Origin: Pycnococcus provasolii
Lineage: Eukaryota; Chlorophyta; Pseudoscourfieldiophyceae; Pseudoscourfieldiales; Pycnococcaceae
Assembly (NCBI GenBank): GCA_938743325.2
Contig: OW568879.1
Coordinates: forward strand, 620,001-684,000
Direction: 5' to 3'
Length of the DNA stretch: 64,000 nucleotides
The notes under the pieces were generated by a model that saw only the letters and a list, made by a program, of their open reading frames with translations, searched no databases and was not told where the DNA came from. A program made the translations under genes and the position numbers. Shown in pieces: positions 34,419-42,861 of the stretch. The first letter of the stretch is position 1, and each line of letters opens with the position of its first letter.

Positions 34419-34990
34419 GAAGAACACTCCCTCAATGATGATGATGGTGAGTTCCCAGGGCGAAGAAGAAGAAGAAGAAGAAAAGAAAAGCCTCGGGAAA
34501 GGGAAACGGTTTCGGGGTTTCTTTCGGGGTTCGCATATTCCAGTTACGATAGGGGTTTCAGTTCGTTCGGGGTTTGGTTTCAGTTAAGTCGGGGTTTCAG
34601 TTAAGGTAGGGGTTTCAGTTCGTTCGGGGTTTCAGTTCGTTCGGGGTTTCAGTTCGTTCGGGGTTTGGTTTCAGTTCGGGGTTTCAGTTCGGGGTTTCAA
34701 CAGTTCGGGGTTTCCATAACCTGTTCCATAGGGCTCCGGCTTGAGGTGGTGGGCTTCATTCCGCTTCCTTCCGGGGGGGAGTTCCGAACCGAACGAAGCA
34801 AGTCGACCAGTAGGGTCGGGGACTCCCAAGGTGGAAAAGCATAACCTTATGGTCGAGCGCCGCCACCCCCAGGCAGGAAAAGGCCGTGTCCCTTTTCCCT
34901 TCCCTGACAAGCCTGAGTGAGTTTCGAGAATTTAACAACATCCGTAAGTACCTGCCGCCATACACTGCAGTACTACTTCCTTTCCTGATC
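34419..34990. other. Divergent spacer, DFGxF gene / SRP40
   Basis: About 570 bp. Purine-rich GAAGAAG repeats next to the DFGxF gene (C/T-rich on its coding strand) are followed by the G-rich TTCGGGGTTTCAG array (34511-34712) and then a C/T-rich leader before the SRP40 ATG at 34991. The short frames here are not supported. Confidence 0.55.
34511..34712 (+). repeat. TTCGGGG-type tandem array
   Basis: Roughly a dozen GGGGTTTCAGTTCGTTC or GGGGTTTCAGTT units of irregular length. Each contains TTCGGGGTTT or a near variant (AAGTCGGGG, AAGGTAGGGG). The G-rich strand is the SRP40 coding strand, about 280-480 bp upstream of its ATG. Confidence 0.8.
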
Positions 34991-36448
34991 ATGCCTCCAC
35001 CTCCCCTTGGTGGTGACTCCCGTGATGATGTCCTTTCTTTCCTAAAAACCTCAGGAGTTCCCTCAAGTTTGGTCAAGCAAGTCGCCGATGCTCTTGACAA
35101 GAACAAGTCAGATGATTCCAAGTCAAAGTCGTCGGGCAGTGATGACTCCTCGTCGTCGTCGGACTCAGACGACTCTTCTTCTTCGGAGTCGAAAGAGAAG
35201 AAGGATGACGACGACGACGATTCATCCAGCGACAGCGACTCGGACGACTCCTCGTCGTCAGACAGTGACAGCGACAGCGATAGTGACAGCGACGAAAAGA
35301 AGGAGGCGGCGAAGAAGAAGGAGAAGGACGACGACTCCAGCGACAGCGACTCGGACGACTCGTCGTCGTCAGACAGCGATAGCGACAGCGACAGCGACGA
35401 AAAGAAGGCGGCGACGACGAAGAAGGAGAAGGACGACGACTCCAGCGACAGCGACTCGGACGACTCGTCGTCGTCAGACAGCGATAGCGACAGCGGCAGC
35501 GACGAAAAGAAGGAGGCGGCGAAGAAGAAGGAGAAGGACGGCGACTCCAGCGACAGCGACTCGGACGACTCGTCGTCGTCAGACAGCGATAGCGACAGCG
35601 ACGAAAAGAAGGCGGCGGCGGCGAAGAAGGACGACGACTCCAGCGACAGCGACTCGGACGACTCCTCCTCGTCGGAGAGCGACGACGACGACGAGGGCGG
35701 CGGCGGCGGCGGCGGCAACAAGGAGGACGAGAAGATGAAAGACGGCGACTCCAGTGATAGCGACTCGGACGACTCCTCGTCGTCAGACAGCGATAGTGAC
35801 AGCGAGTCCGACGACGACGATGAGAACAAGAATAAGGAGGAGAAACCAGCTGTTGAAAAGATGGAGGAGGACTCGTCAGATTCTGATACGTCATCGTCCG
35901 ACGATGATAGCGAAAGTTCAGAGGACTCTAAGGAGGAGCCTGCCAAGGCAGGTGCAAAGCGCGCGGCACCCGAATCAGACTCGGAGAGCAGCGACGACGA
36001 CGACGACGACGACGAGAAGGAGAAGGAGGAAGCGAAAGCTGTGAAAACGCCTGCGGCAAAGCGTGCCAAGGTGGAAACGCCTGCGGCTGCTGCAACTCCG
36101 GAGCCGACGCCGGCTCGCATGACGACTCGTTCGCGCGCAAAGGCTGAGGCGCCACCTGCGTCGTCGACACGGTCGCAGGCTGCTAAGACACCGGGCACGA
36201 GAACACCGGGCACGCCATTCCAGCGCGTGGACATGTCAAAGTGGAGCGGGAAGCTTGGTGGCATCGGCGAGGACAACAGTTACGCCGCCACGTTCGGAGA
36301 GAGGGGAGTTGGTGCTAAGGCGCAAGCAAAGCTGGGCGTGGTTCGCGGGAAGGGCTTCACGCGTGAGAAGAACAAAATGAAGCGGCAGGCGGTGTACCGC
36401 GGCGGCCAGATTGACTTGGGGTCCAACAGCGTCAAATTCGACGACTGA
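34991..36448 (+). CDS. SRP40/Nopp140-like nucleolar phosphoprotein
   Basis: A 485-residue protein. A short N-terminal helical segment (RDDVLSFLKTSG ... LVKQVADAL) is LisH-like, as in Nopp140. The long centre alternates Ser/Asp/Glu blocks with Lys-rich spacers (casein-kinase-2-type sites), built from near-identical repeats. The C-terminus is the conserved SRP40 domain: FQRVDMSKW, DNSYAATFGERGVGAKA, VRGKGFTREKNKMKR and YRGGQIDLGSNSVKF. It is expected to chaperone box C/D and H/ACA snoRNPs between nucleolus and Cajal bodies. The ATG at 34991 is the first in frame; an upstream GTG was rejected. TGTAA follows the stop by about 36 bp. Confidence 0.88.
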   Translation: MPPPPLGGDSRDDVLSFLKTSGVPSSLVKQVADALDKNKSDDSKSKSSGSDDSSSSSDSDDSSSSESKEKKDDDDDDSSSDSDSDDSSSSDSDSDSDSDSDEKKEAAKKKEKDDDSSDSDSDDSSSSDSDSDSDSDEKKAATTKKEKDDDSSDSDSDDSSSSDSDSDSGSDEKKEAAKKKEKDGDSSDSDSDDSSSSDSDSDSDEKKAAAAKKDDDSSDSDSDDSSSSESDDDDEGGGGGGGNKEDEKMKDGDSSDSDSDDSSSSDSDSDSESDDDDENKNKEEKPAVEKMEEDSSDSDTSSSDDDSESSEDSKEEPAKAGAKRAAPESDSESSDDDDDDDEKEKEEAKAVKTPAAKRAKVETPAAAATPEPTPARMTTRSRAKAEAPPASSTRSQAAKTPGTRTPGTPFQRVDMSKWSGKLGGIGEDNSYAATFGERGVGAKAQAKLGVVRGKGFTREKNKMKRQAVYRGGQIDLGSNSVKFDD

Positions 36449-36484
36449 GGTGATTCCTATCGTAGTTATGATAAGGTAGTCGAC

Positions 36485-36489
36485 TGTAA
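36485..36489 (+). terminator. Candidate TGTAA poly(A) signal, SRP40
   Basis: TGTAA 37 bp after the SRP40 stop codon; chlorophyte-type polyadenylation motif. Confidence 0.45.
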
Positions 36490-36607
36490 GTTAAGGTTAA
36501 GTTAAGTGACGTATAATAAAACAGAAGTAGATAGATATTTAGACTACTGTACATTACATCGTGATGTTTGTGACGTACTGTACTTAGACTACCGTAGGGT
36601 TCCTCAC

Positions 36608-37087
36608 CTAAGGGAGTTGCTCTTCTTCCGAGTCTTCTTCTTCCCCCTGGCCAGGCACCTGGATTTCTTGAATTTCCACCACCACCTCCTCCTCTCCCTC
36701 CTGCTCCTGCTCTTTTTCCTCTCCAGTAGAACTATTTTCTCGTACTACCATGTGGTATATACCAACTACCGGGCAGCCTGATGAGGTCTTTAGCCTGAAG
36801 GTGATAGGGTCCCTCCATGGACCTGGTCCCTTTACCACCCTGGTACAGTATTGCTTTTCTTTTTCGCGAGCGTTCCTTCCGACCTTCCCCGCAGAAGGCT
36901 CCTTTTCCCTCGGCCTCGGCCGGCCCCTCCAGGTGGGGTTAGGGTTACCCGGTAAGGTTAGGAGGAAAGCCGCGCATATTCTTGCCTTATTCTTTTTCTC
37001 ACGCATTACTCCCATTAGCATTCTTCGAGGCTCGTCCCTGGAGCTTGCTTTTCTGCCAGGCGAAGCACGCCCCTCTGATTTCCTCAT
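36608..37087 (-). CDS. Uncertain open frame with acidic C-terminus
   Basis: A 159-residue frame from ATG 37087. The N-terminal half is basic and low in information. The C-terminal half (WRDPITFRLKTSSGCPVVG, then a Glu-rich tail ending EEEQLP) looks more protein-like. Its start lies only 15 bp from the Kelch gene ATG on the other strand, which leaves no room for a promoter, and it runs through a telomere-like motif. It may be the terminal exon of a spliced gene or simply an open frame. No family recognised. Confidence 0.2.
   Translation of the reverse strand: MRKSEGRASPGRKASSRDEPRRMLMGVMREKKNKARICAAFLLTLPGNPNPTWRGRPRPREKEPSAGKVGRNAREKEKQYCTRVVKGPGPWRDPITFRLKTSSGCPVVGIYHMVVRENSSTGEEKEQEQEGEEEVVVEIQEIQVPGQGEEEDSEEEQLP
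36934..36960 (+). repeat. Short telomere-like motif upstream of Kelch gene
   Basis: GGGGTTAGGGTTACCCGG followed by TAAGGTTAGG, about 140-170 bp upstream of the Kelch ATG and G-rich on its coding strand. Confidence 0.5.
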
Positions 37088-37101
37088 TATTAGCGTCAGT
37101 C

Positions 37102-38274
37102 ATGGCGGTCATCGAGGAAGTCCCACAGTCCTCCCACTCTCATGGTCATGGCGGCCCTTCCCCTTCCCCTTCTTCTCTTTCGGCGGCGGCGGCCAGGGTT
37201 CTTTCGAGTGGATCGTTCGTCACCACCACCGTCCTTGAGGATGCTGTCGCGGCCTCTCCTGCCCCTTTGGTGGGTCCACCACCGGCAGAACTCCCGTCAG
37301 GACGAGGAGGGCACGCGGCTTGCACGGCGCCCTTGCCCGCAGACGCGCGGGAGGGGGAGGACGTGTGCTGCGTCGTCTTCGGAGGGGCGAACCGCGAACC
37401 GACCGTATTCGACGACGTGTGGAGGTTAGTCGGAAACTCGTCCACGGGCGCTTTCAGGTGGAAGCGAGTCGTGGCGCCACCCTTAACCAACGACGACGGT
37501 GTGCAACACGCGCCGAGTGCTCGAAGTGGCGCATCGGCGAGCCTCGTTGGAAAGCACGTGTACGTCTTCGGAGGGCAAGATCCCGCGTCGGGCATGGTGT
37601 TCAACGACGTTCACGCGCTCGACACGGAGACGGGAGGCTGGCAGAGGATCGAGCCGGCAAGTCAAAGCCCGCCACCTATGCACTCCCACGCGTGCGGCGT
37701 CCTGCGAGGACGCTGCTTGCTCGTCTTCGGCGGAGCAAGCCCGAACGGCGTACACGCGGACGTGTACGTGTTCGACACGGAGACGCGCACGTGGACGAAC
37801 GCCAAGGTGAGTGCCGACGACGGTGTGAGGGTGCCTGCGCCGCGCGAGATGCATTCGGGCATCATGGCAGACGACTGCACGATGGTGGTGTACGGAGGGC
37901 GCGGAGCAGACGGTGCGGTGCTCGACGACGCGGCGGTGCTCGACGCGAGCGACGGCGCAAAGTTCATGTGGCGACGCCGGAGGCGAACAGGCCACGCCAG
38001 ATGCGCGCACGCCTCCGCCGCGGCATTCGGCGGGAGTGCCGCTCTCGTTCACGGCGGATTCACGGGCAGTGCAGTTGCTGCGAACCCAGAGTTGCTAGAC
38101 GTCGCGTCTCTGTCCCTTCGCACGGCGGCGCCCGCGCACGAGCGCGCCGACATTCCTCGCTTTGCGCACGCCGCTGCCGCCGCCGACCTGTCCTCCTCCT
38201 CCGCCGTCGTCTTGTTCGGCGGCGTGACTCCCGAGGAGGATCTCGCGGACGTGCTGTTGTGGACTGCGAGCTAA
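37102..38274 (+). CDS. Kelch-repeat propeller protein
   Basis: A 390-residue protein with about 55 N-terminal His/Ser/Pro-rich residues. Kelch repeats follow, recognised by CCVVFGGANREPTVFDDVW, VYVFGGQD...FNDVHALD, LVFGGASPNG...ADVYVFD, MVVYGGRGADG, ALVHGGFTG and VVLFGGVTPEEDLADVLLW. Each has the GG pair followed by a Trp or Tyr position. Five to six repeats suggest one closed propeller without attached catalytic, BTB or F-box domain, as in plant acyl-CoA-binding-protein-like or nitrile-specifier-like Kelch proteins; no specific role can be assigned. The ATG at 37102 was chosen over a GTG-type upstream opening. TGTAA lies 7 bp after the stop. Confidence 0.85.
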   Translation: MAVIEEVPQSSHSHGHGGPSPSPSSLSAAAARVLSSGSFVTTTVLEDAVAASPAPLVGPPPAELPSGRGGHAACTAPLPADAREGEDVCCVVFGGANREPTVFDDVWRLVGNSSTGAFRWKRVVAPPLTNDDGVQHAPSARSGASASLVGKHVYVFGGQDPASGMVFNDVHALDTETGGWQRIEPASQSPPPMHSHACGVLRGRCLLVFGGASPNGVHADVYVFDTETRTWTNAKVSADDGVRVPAPREMHSGIMADDCTMVVYGGRGADGAVLDDAAVLDASDGAKFMWRRRRRTGHARCAHASAAAFGGSAALVHGGFTGSAVAANPELLDVASLSLRTAAPAHERADIPRFAHAAAAADLSSSSAVVLFGGVTPEEDLADVLLWTAS

Positions 38275-38281
38275 GTACCTA

Positions 38282-38286
38282 TGTAA
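38282..38286 (+). terminator. Candidate TGTAA poly(A) signal, Kelch gene
   Basis: TGTAA 7 bp after the stop of the Kelch gene. Confidence 0.35.
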
Positions 38287-38460
38287 GTGACTTATTACCA
38301 AAAACAAAACACACACAACTTGCTGGCCATGGCCGTGCTTATGCCATGCAGGCAACGAGCTGACAGACACGTCGGCCTCTGCGCACATGTGGCGACATAC
38401 TGTATTGTAATGTGTGGTGGGAGACCGACCCCTAAGTTTTTAATACAAGGACGGAATTCG

Positions 38461-38495
38461 GGGTTAGGGTTAGGGTTAGGGTTAGGGTTAGGGTT
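38461..38495 (+). repeat. Interstitial (TTAGGG)n array
   Basis: Five to six perfect GGGTTA units, G-rich on the RAB3GAP1 coding strand, 106-140 bp upstream of its ATG. Confidence 0.9.
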
Positions 38496-38600
38496 ATGTT
38501 GTTCCCGCCCCTGCTGACGTGCTCGCCCTTCCCCTCCCTCTCCCCCTCCTCCCCCTGCTCGAATCATTCTGCTCCATGCCCGCTGTGCCGCTTCGTCGCC

Positions 38601-41192
38601 ATGTCCACGACGTCTAACTCATCCGTGGCGGGCTTCGACGACTTCACCGCCGTCTCGCCGTTCGAGCGACTGTGCCTGCTTGTTGAGAGGTGCTTGCACG
38701 AAAACCAACTGGTTGGCGTTAGGGGAGATGGCGATGGAGGTGGTGGTGGGGGGGGCGTCTACTCGTCTTGCGTCTCGACGATTCAACTGCACGGCGTCCT
38801 GCCTCGTGCGTACGACCTCGCCGTATTCCCGCCACGCACCACGCACGACAGCGGGGCTGTGCCGCCGGCGCCGGCACCGCTGCCAGCCACCGCGGTGCCG
38901 CCTGACCTCGAGACGCGCGCGACTCTTGAGGCGCTATTCGGCGTTCCACGGTCGTCGTATGCCGTTGTGGTGACGGCTTCCACGAGGCAGGGTACCCTGC
39001 CTCGTGCCGAGGTGGCTATGCTTTCGTCCGTGCTCGTAAGCGCGTGCTCCGCCGCTGGAGTCACTTGGCCTTGCTTCGTCGACGTCGGAAACGGAGGGTT
39101 CGTTGGTGCCATGGCTCCGAACGGCGTTTCGAATCGGAGCTGGCGCTTCGAGGCGGTGGTAGGCGCGGCAAGCAAGCCACCTGTGCACACGTACACGCTC
39201 AGTCACCTGGCAGACGTGCTGTCATCGCGCATCAAGGCGAACGGCGAATTCGACTTCTCAGGTTGGACGAGGAGGAGGCATAGGTGGCAGGCGCCAGTGG
39301 GAATGCGCGCGTGCAGGCAAGTGCACGTAAGCGTCGACCTTATCGTCGCGTTCGACAACATTGACGTGCGTGCCGACGTGCCCTTATCTCGCGATGCAAA
39401 TCGCGCTGCGCTCACGGCCGCAGTGTCTACGCGCCCCGCTCCCGCGAGACGGCGAGCGGAAGTTTCAGCAGATCGCACAGTGCAGATTGACGCACTTGCC
39501 GCTGTTGTGGCTGAGGCTTCCACCGCGATGCGTGGCGCGGTCAGTGACGTCTGGCCCGTTTCTATGTATGACTCGGCAGACGCACGCATGGCTTCTGAGT
39601 CGGCAATGGAGGAGACATTCGCGCCGCGATCGGATGCCGAGGCGGCGGCATTTTCAGCCGCCAGGTCGGCGTGCCAGGCTTTGGGACACCGCCACGTCGC
39701 TCCAATAGGATCGCTTCTTGATCGCGCTGCGAGAGCTGCCGCGGTGGCTGCTCTAGGTCCGGCTGGATCTGCGGGCGTGGCGGCATTCTGGCGCAGCTTC
39801 TGTCACGTGCTTCGTTTCGAACATTGGGAAAAGCGCGTTCCAATGCCGCGCATGGAAGTCGACGACGAAGTAGCTGCGGAGGGTGGCGTCGACTTGCGGT
39901 GCTGCCTTCTCGCTCAGAAGCTGCAGATGCTGCAGCGGTGCATAGAGGAATGCGGAAGGGCGAAGGCAGCTGCAGAGAGTCACCAACTTTCCTCGCCGAA
40001 TCGTGCATCCTCTAGCGTAAAAGCGAGTGCTGCTCGTGGCGTGAAGCACGCTCTGCCATTGCGTGCACTGCATCCTCCGCATGCAAAGCTGAATGCCCCA
40101 GAGACCCTTCCAGCGCCGCCAGTGAGCGAGGACATGCTCACGGGTGTCACTTCGTCAGGTGTTGATGACGACGACGACGGCCTCAGCAGCATGCGCGCAG
40201 CTGCAGCATCTGCCGCAGCATCGAAGATGCACCGCGTCGCGCTGCAGAGCGACATGTCTGCATTCAAGGCGGCCAACCCAGGATGCTGCCTCGAGGATTT
40301 CATCCGATTTCACTCCCCCCGTGACTGGATCGTTGACGAGAACGACGAGGAGAAAGATGACGAGGATAGCAAGCCACGTGGGCATCTATCTCAGCGCATG
40401 GCAAGTCCTGGCAGCGAATGGCGTCGCTTGTGGCAAGATGCGCCATGCACCCCCGCGGAGGAGCAGGCGCCACTTTTCCTGCCCGTGACGCAGGCGGAGA
40501 AGGCTTTGCACTACCTCGAGACGGCAGATGCGGACGAGCTTCTCGCTCAGCTGCTCGCGTGCGCGGTGAACGCTAATCTCTCTGGAATCGTGGTTGCGAG
40601 TGCCGCCGAGCGACAACAAAGGGGAGTTTCCGCGTCCGTGCAAGCTCTTGCAGAGGGCGCGTCGGTATTTCTCCGACGTGGCGTGGAGGTGTGCGCAAGC
40701 GAGCGAGGTCTTGCGGCGGCTGGCATATCGGCCGAGCTCTGGCTCCCGTCATTTGGGGAGGAGAGCAGCGACGACGACTCTGAATTGCGCGCTTCATTCC
40801 GTCGATGCGAGGAGGCGGCTGGATTGTCCAGTACTCTGCTGGCGCTCCTGCCGGTGAGCTCTGACGTCGTGAAGATGGCGGATGCGATGTGTGACGAGCT
40901 GGTCGTCAGACTGGACGAAGCGCGGCGCTTGGGTCGCTTGGGTGAAGATGCGAGCGCCGAGGGCAGTGAATATCACTTGCAGCCTTCGGCACTCGCGTCG
41001 TTGCCGGGTGAGGCTGTTGAGCAGGAGCACGTCGTCGCGGTGGTGTCAGGCGGTGGCGGCGAGTTCTGGGACGCCTCTTCCCAGTGGGACGAGGGTGTCG
41101 AGCTCGCGGCGCCGTGCAATGGGGCGACGCGCGCTCGCGCGTACGTTAAGATGTGCGCCGGTCGGCAAATTTTAGCCTTTTGCGACAGTTGA
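38601..41192 (+). CDS. RAB3GAP1: Rab3 GTPase-activating protein catalytic subunit
   Basis: An 863-residue protein of the RAB3GAP catalytic-subunit family. Diagnostic segments are FEHWEKRVPMPRM (about 405), NPGCCLEDFIRFHSPRDWI (about 557) and GSEWRRLWQDAPCTPAEEQ (about 602), followed by ALHYLETADADELLAQLL. The N-terminal third has the FERLCLLVERCL start typical of the family and Ala-rich loops. With RAB3GAP2 it acts as an exchange factor for RAB18-type GTPases and a GAP for RAB3-type GTPases at ER and lipid droplets; the partner is not in this window. The ATG at 38601 lies in a GCCATG context after a C/T-rich leader. An earlier ATG at 38496 sits directly on the telomeric repeat and is probably untranslated. 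Confidence 0.88.
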   Translation: MSTTSNSSVAGFDDFTAVSPFERLCLLVERCLHENQLVGVRGDGDGGGGGGGVYSSCVSTIQLHGVLPRAYDLAVFPPRTTHDSGAVPPAPAPLPATAVPPDLETRATLEALFGVPRSSYAVVVTASTRQGTLPRAEVAMLSSVLVSACSAAGVTWPCFVDVGNGGFVGAMAPNGVSNRSWRFEAVVGAASKPPVHTYTLSHLADVLSSRIKANGEFDFSGWTRRRHRWQAPVGMRACRQVHVSVDLIVAFDNIDVRADVPLSRDANRAALTAAVSTRPAPARRRAEVSADRTVQIDALAAVVAEASTAMRGAVSDVWPVSMYDSADARMASESAMEETFAPRSDAEAAAFSAARSACQALGHRHVAPIGSLLDRAARAAAVAALGPAGSAGVAAFWRSFCHVLRFEHWEKRVPMPRMEVDDEVAAEGGVDLRCCLLAQKLQMLQRCIEECGRAKAAAESHQLSSPNRASSSVKASAARGVKHALPLRALHPPHAKLNAPETLPAPPVSEDMLTGVTSSGVDDDDDGLSSMRAAAASAAASKMHRVALQSDMSAFKAANPGCCLEDFIRFHSPRDWIVDENDEEKDDEDSKPRGHLSQRMASPGSEWRRLWQDAPCTPAEEQAPLFLPVTQAEKALHYLETADADELLAQLLACAVNANLSGIVVASAAERQQRGVSASVQALAEGASVFLRRGVEVCASERGLAAAGISAELWLPSFGEESSDDDSELRASFRRCEEAAGLSSTLLALLPVSSDVVKMADAMCDELVVRLDEARRLGRLGEDASAEGSEYHLQPSALASLPGEAVEQEHVVAVVSGGGGEFWDASSQWDEGVELAAPCNGATRARAYVKMCAGRQILAFCDS

Positions 41193-41194
41193 CT

Positions 41195-41199
41195 TGTAA
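41195..41199 (+). terminator. Candidate TGTAA poly(A) signal, RAB3GAP1
   Basis: TGTAA begins 3 bp after the RAB3GAP1 stop codon; ATATGTG follows. Confidence 0.4.
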
Positions 41200-41379
41200 C
41201 ATATGTGTTTCATGAGATCCCTCATTCAGTAATGAAGTGTACTTTACTCTGTCCAGCGGTTACCGCGGCGCTGCTAATTGTTGAATTTGTGTAGTTATGA
41301 ACGTTACGACGTTATTAAGATTATTTTCTTGGAATCGCCCATTCAAGTATTCAACATGGAATGATGCGTTCGCGTCGTG

Positions 41380-41393
41380 CCCCTAACCCTAAC
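41380..41393 (-). repeat. Telomere-like motif between convergent genes
   Basis: Two CCCTAA units on the plus strand. Unlike the others it lies between two gene 3' ends, with no known start codon it could serve. Confidence 0.5.
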
Positions 41394-41535
41394 GCCACCT
41401 TGCACCGCGTCAAGTACGAAAACGCGCGCTGCTGAAAGGCGCCGCTAAAAGGGTGTTGAGTGGTGTGAACAACGGACGACCACTCCATGAAGTATAAACT
41501 CCATTACTTTACTGAATGGGCGATCATAGATTATT

Positions 41536-41675
41536 TTACTGTAGCGAAGGCGTCGGCGTGTCCCTCGGCGTGTCTCCCGGCGTCACGACTTCGAGTGGCG
41601 GCATGTAGTCGTCGTCGTCGTCGCCGTCGTTCATGCCCGTGGACGCGCGAGCAGCACGTTTGATGTGTAGGCAAG
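41536..41675 (-). other. Orphan terminal-exon-like coding fragment
   Basis: A strong 3' splice site (CTGAC then TTCCCACAG, AG at 41676-41677) is followed by a frame of 45 residues to a TAA stop. It contains HIKRAARASTGMNDG, then a run of five Asp, YMPPLEVVTPGDTP and a Pro/Thr tail. Upstream in the same frame there is a stop and no ATG. The nearest upstream gene, SDR39U1, has a perfect donor (GAG then GTGAGC) six codons before its stop, but its phase does not join this frame; splicing there would give a different short tail. A minus-strand TGTAA right behind the SDR39U1 stop argues that that gene ends before this fragment. It could be the 3' relic of another gene. Confidence 0.4.
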
Positions 41676-41737
41676 CTGTGGGAAGTCAGAGTAGAATTTA
41701 ATCGAAATCAAAAAAATCATCCACAAGATTTGCAATG

Positions 41738-41742
41738 TTACA
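41738..41742 (-). terminator. Candidate TGTAA poly(A) signal, SDR39U1
   Basis: TGTAA on the minus strand 12 bp after the SDR39U1 stop codon. Confidence 0.45.
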
Positions 41743-41754
41743 CAATTTCTTGCT

Positions 41755-42861
41755 TTATATGAACGACGAGCTCACCTCCTTCACAAGTTCGACTTCGAGA
41801 CACTGCTGCACGCTCGTCGTTCTGAACTGGAATCCTAGTTCCTGCGCACGAGACGGCACGACGCGCTGTCCGTCGAGCACGACGCTTGCGCCTTCGCCGA
41901 GCACGGCGTTGAGTGCAAAGCCGGGCACGGGGAGCCAGTTCGGCCGTCCAAGCGTCTGCCCTAACCTCGAGCAGAACTCCGACATCCTCACGGGCGACGG
42001 CGCGACTCCGTTCACGACCCCTTCGTATCTGCTGTCGTCAATCGCCGTGATGAGCATGTTGACGAGGTCGTCGCGGTGGATCCAGCTGAACCACTGCGAC
42101 CCTTCACCCGGCGGTCCGCCGGCGAACATCTGGAAGAGAGGCACCATTTTCGCGAGCGCGCCTCCTTCGTTGGAGAGCACGATTCCGATGCGCACAATAA
42201 CCCGTCGTTCCACCTCCGCGGCGGACGCCGCCGCCTCCCAGTCTCTGCACACTTCAGCGAGGTAGTCCGTTCCTCCTGGGCTCTGTTCGTCGAACGTCGC
42301 TGACATGGACGTTCCGTAGTACCCGAGTGCGGACGCCGACACGAGTACTTTCGGCCGATCTTCTTCTGGTAGTTCGTTGATCGTGGTTGCGACGAGCTCT
42401 GTGATTCTGATCCTGGACGATTTGATTTCCCGTTTGATTTCGTCGGTCCACCGCGTGGAGATGGGTTCCCCCGCGAGGTTGACGATGGCGTACGCTCCTC
42501 TCACTGCATCCGCGAAGTCTTGCGTTTCGACGAACGCGAGCGCGCCCGCGTCTTTGCCTCTTGCGGGTTTGACGGATCCTCTCGCCTTGAATCTGTCCCT
42601 CGTGAGTATGACGACGTTATCGCCTCTCGACGTGAGAGTAGAGGCCAGTGCGGATCCGACGAGACCCGTTCCTCCCGTGATGACGACCTTCTTCGGAGAG
42701 ACGTTCCCAGGTACGTTCCCAGGAGAAGAAGCAGAAGCGACCACCACCTTTGAGCGAGAACGAGAAGAGCGAACAGAAGGTGAAGAGCGAACAGAAGGTG
42801 AAGAGCGAGGACGAGAAATCTTATTTAAAAAGGTATGCAAACTTGAACAAGAAGTCGCCAT
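41755..42861 (-). CDS. SDR39U1/YfcH-type epimerase family protein, plastid
   Basis: A 368-residue extended short-chain dehydrogenase/reductase of the TIGR01777 (YfcH, SDR39U1) group. The first 45 residues are Ser/Arg-rich with an internal RSSPSV duplication, as in a chloroplast transit peptide. The NAD(P)-binding motif VVITGGTGLVGSAL comes next, then IVNLAGEPISTRW and the active-site region SASALGYYG with Tyr. The C-terminal signature GEGASVVLDGQRVVP and ELGFQF follows. Substrate unknown in all organisms. The last residues VSSSFI lie downstream of a good splice donor; the unspliced ending is favoured because a TGTAA follows at once. The ATG at 42861 is the only start compatible with the transit peptide. 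Confidence 0.9.
   Translation of the reverse strand: MATSCSSLHTFLNKISRPRSSPSVRSSPSVRSSRSRSKVVVASASSPGNVPGNVSPKKVVITGGTGLVGSALASTLTSRGDNVVILTRDRFKARGSVKPARGKDAGALAFVETQDFADAVRGAYAIVNLAGEPISTRWTDEIKREIKSSRIRITELVATTINELPEEDRPKVLVSASALGYYGTSMSATFDEQSPGGTDYLAEVCRDWEAAASAAEVERRVIVRIGIVLSNEGGALAKMVPLFQMFAGGPPGEGSQWFSWIHRDDLVNMLITAIDDSRYEGVVNGVAPSPVRMSEFCSRLGQTLGRPNWLPVPGFALNAVLGEGASVVLDGQRVVPSRAQELGFQFRTTSVQQCLEVELVKEVSSSFI

Larger units (their letters stand above)
36449..37101. other. Spacer, SRP40 / Kelch gene
   Basis: About 650 bp. It begins with the SRP40 3' flank (TGTAA at 36485). A minus-strand open frame covers 36608-37087 (listed separately at low confidence), and telomere-like motifs lie at 36934-36960, in the Kelch gene's orientation. 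Confidence 0.4.
38275..38600. other. Spacer, Kelch gene / RAB3GAP1
   Basis: About 325 bp in a head-to-tail arrangement. The Kelch 3' flank (TGTAA 38282-38286) is followed by the telomeric array 38461-38495 and then a strongly C/T-rich leader (CCCTCCCTCTCCCCC-like) up to the RAB3GAP1 ATG. Confidence 0.6.
41193..41754. other. Convergent spacer, RAB3GAP1 / SDR39U1
   Basis: About 560 bp between two 3' ends. It carries a TGTAA 3 bp after the RAB3GAP1 stop, a short telomere-like CCCTAACCCTAAC motif (41380-41393), a terminal-exon-like fragment on the minus strand (41536-41675) and a minus-strand TGTAA (41738-41742). The convergent spacers here are usually 50-180 bp, so this one is unusually long. 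Confidence 0.55.

Noticed and set aside
34756-36276. Minus-strand Ser/Leu/Asp-rich open frame
   Set aside because: Mirror of the Ser/Asp codon repeats in SRP40; no recognisable domain.
38496-38600. Upstream ATG at 38496 as RAB3GAP1 start
   Set aside because: The ATG lies on the last telomeric unit and the 35 extra residues are Pro/Ser/Cys low complexity with no counterpart in the family.
41536-42861. Splicing SDR39U1 into the orphan exon
   Set aside because: The only good donor joins in the wrong phase and gives a short unrelated tail; a TGTAA just past the SDR39U1 stop suggests the transcript ends there.
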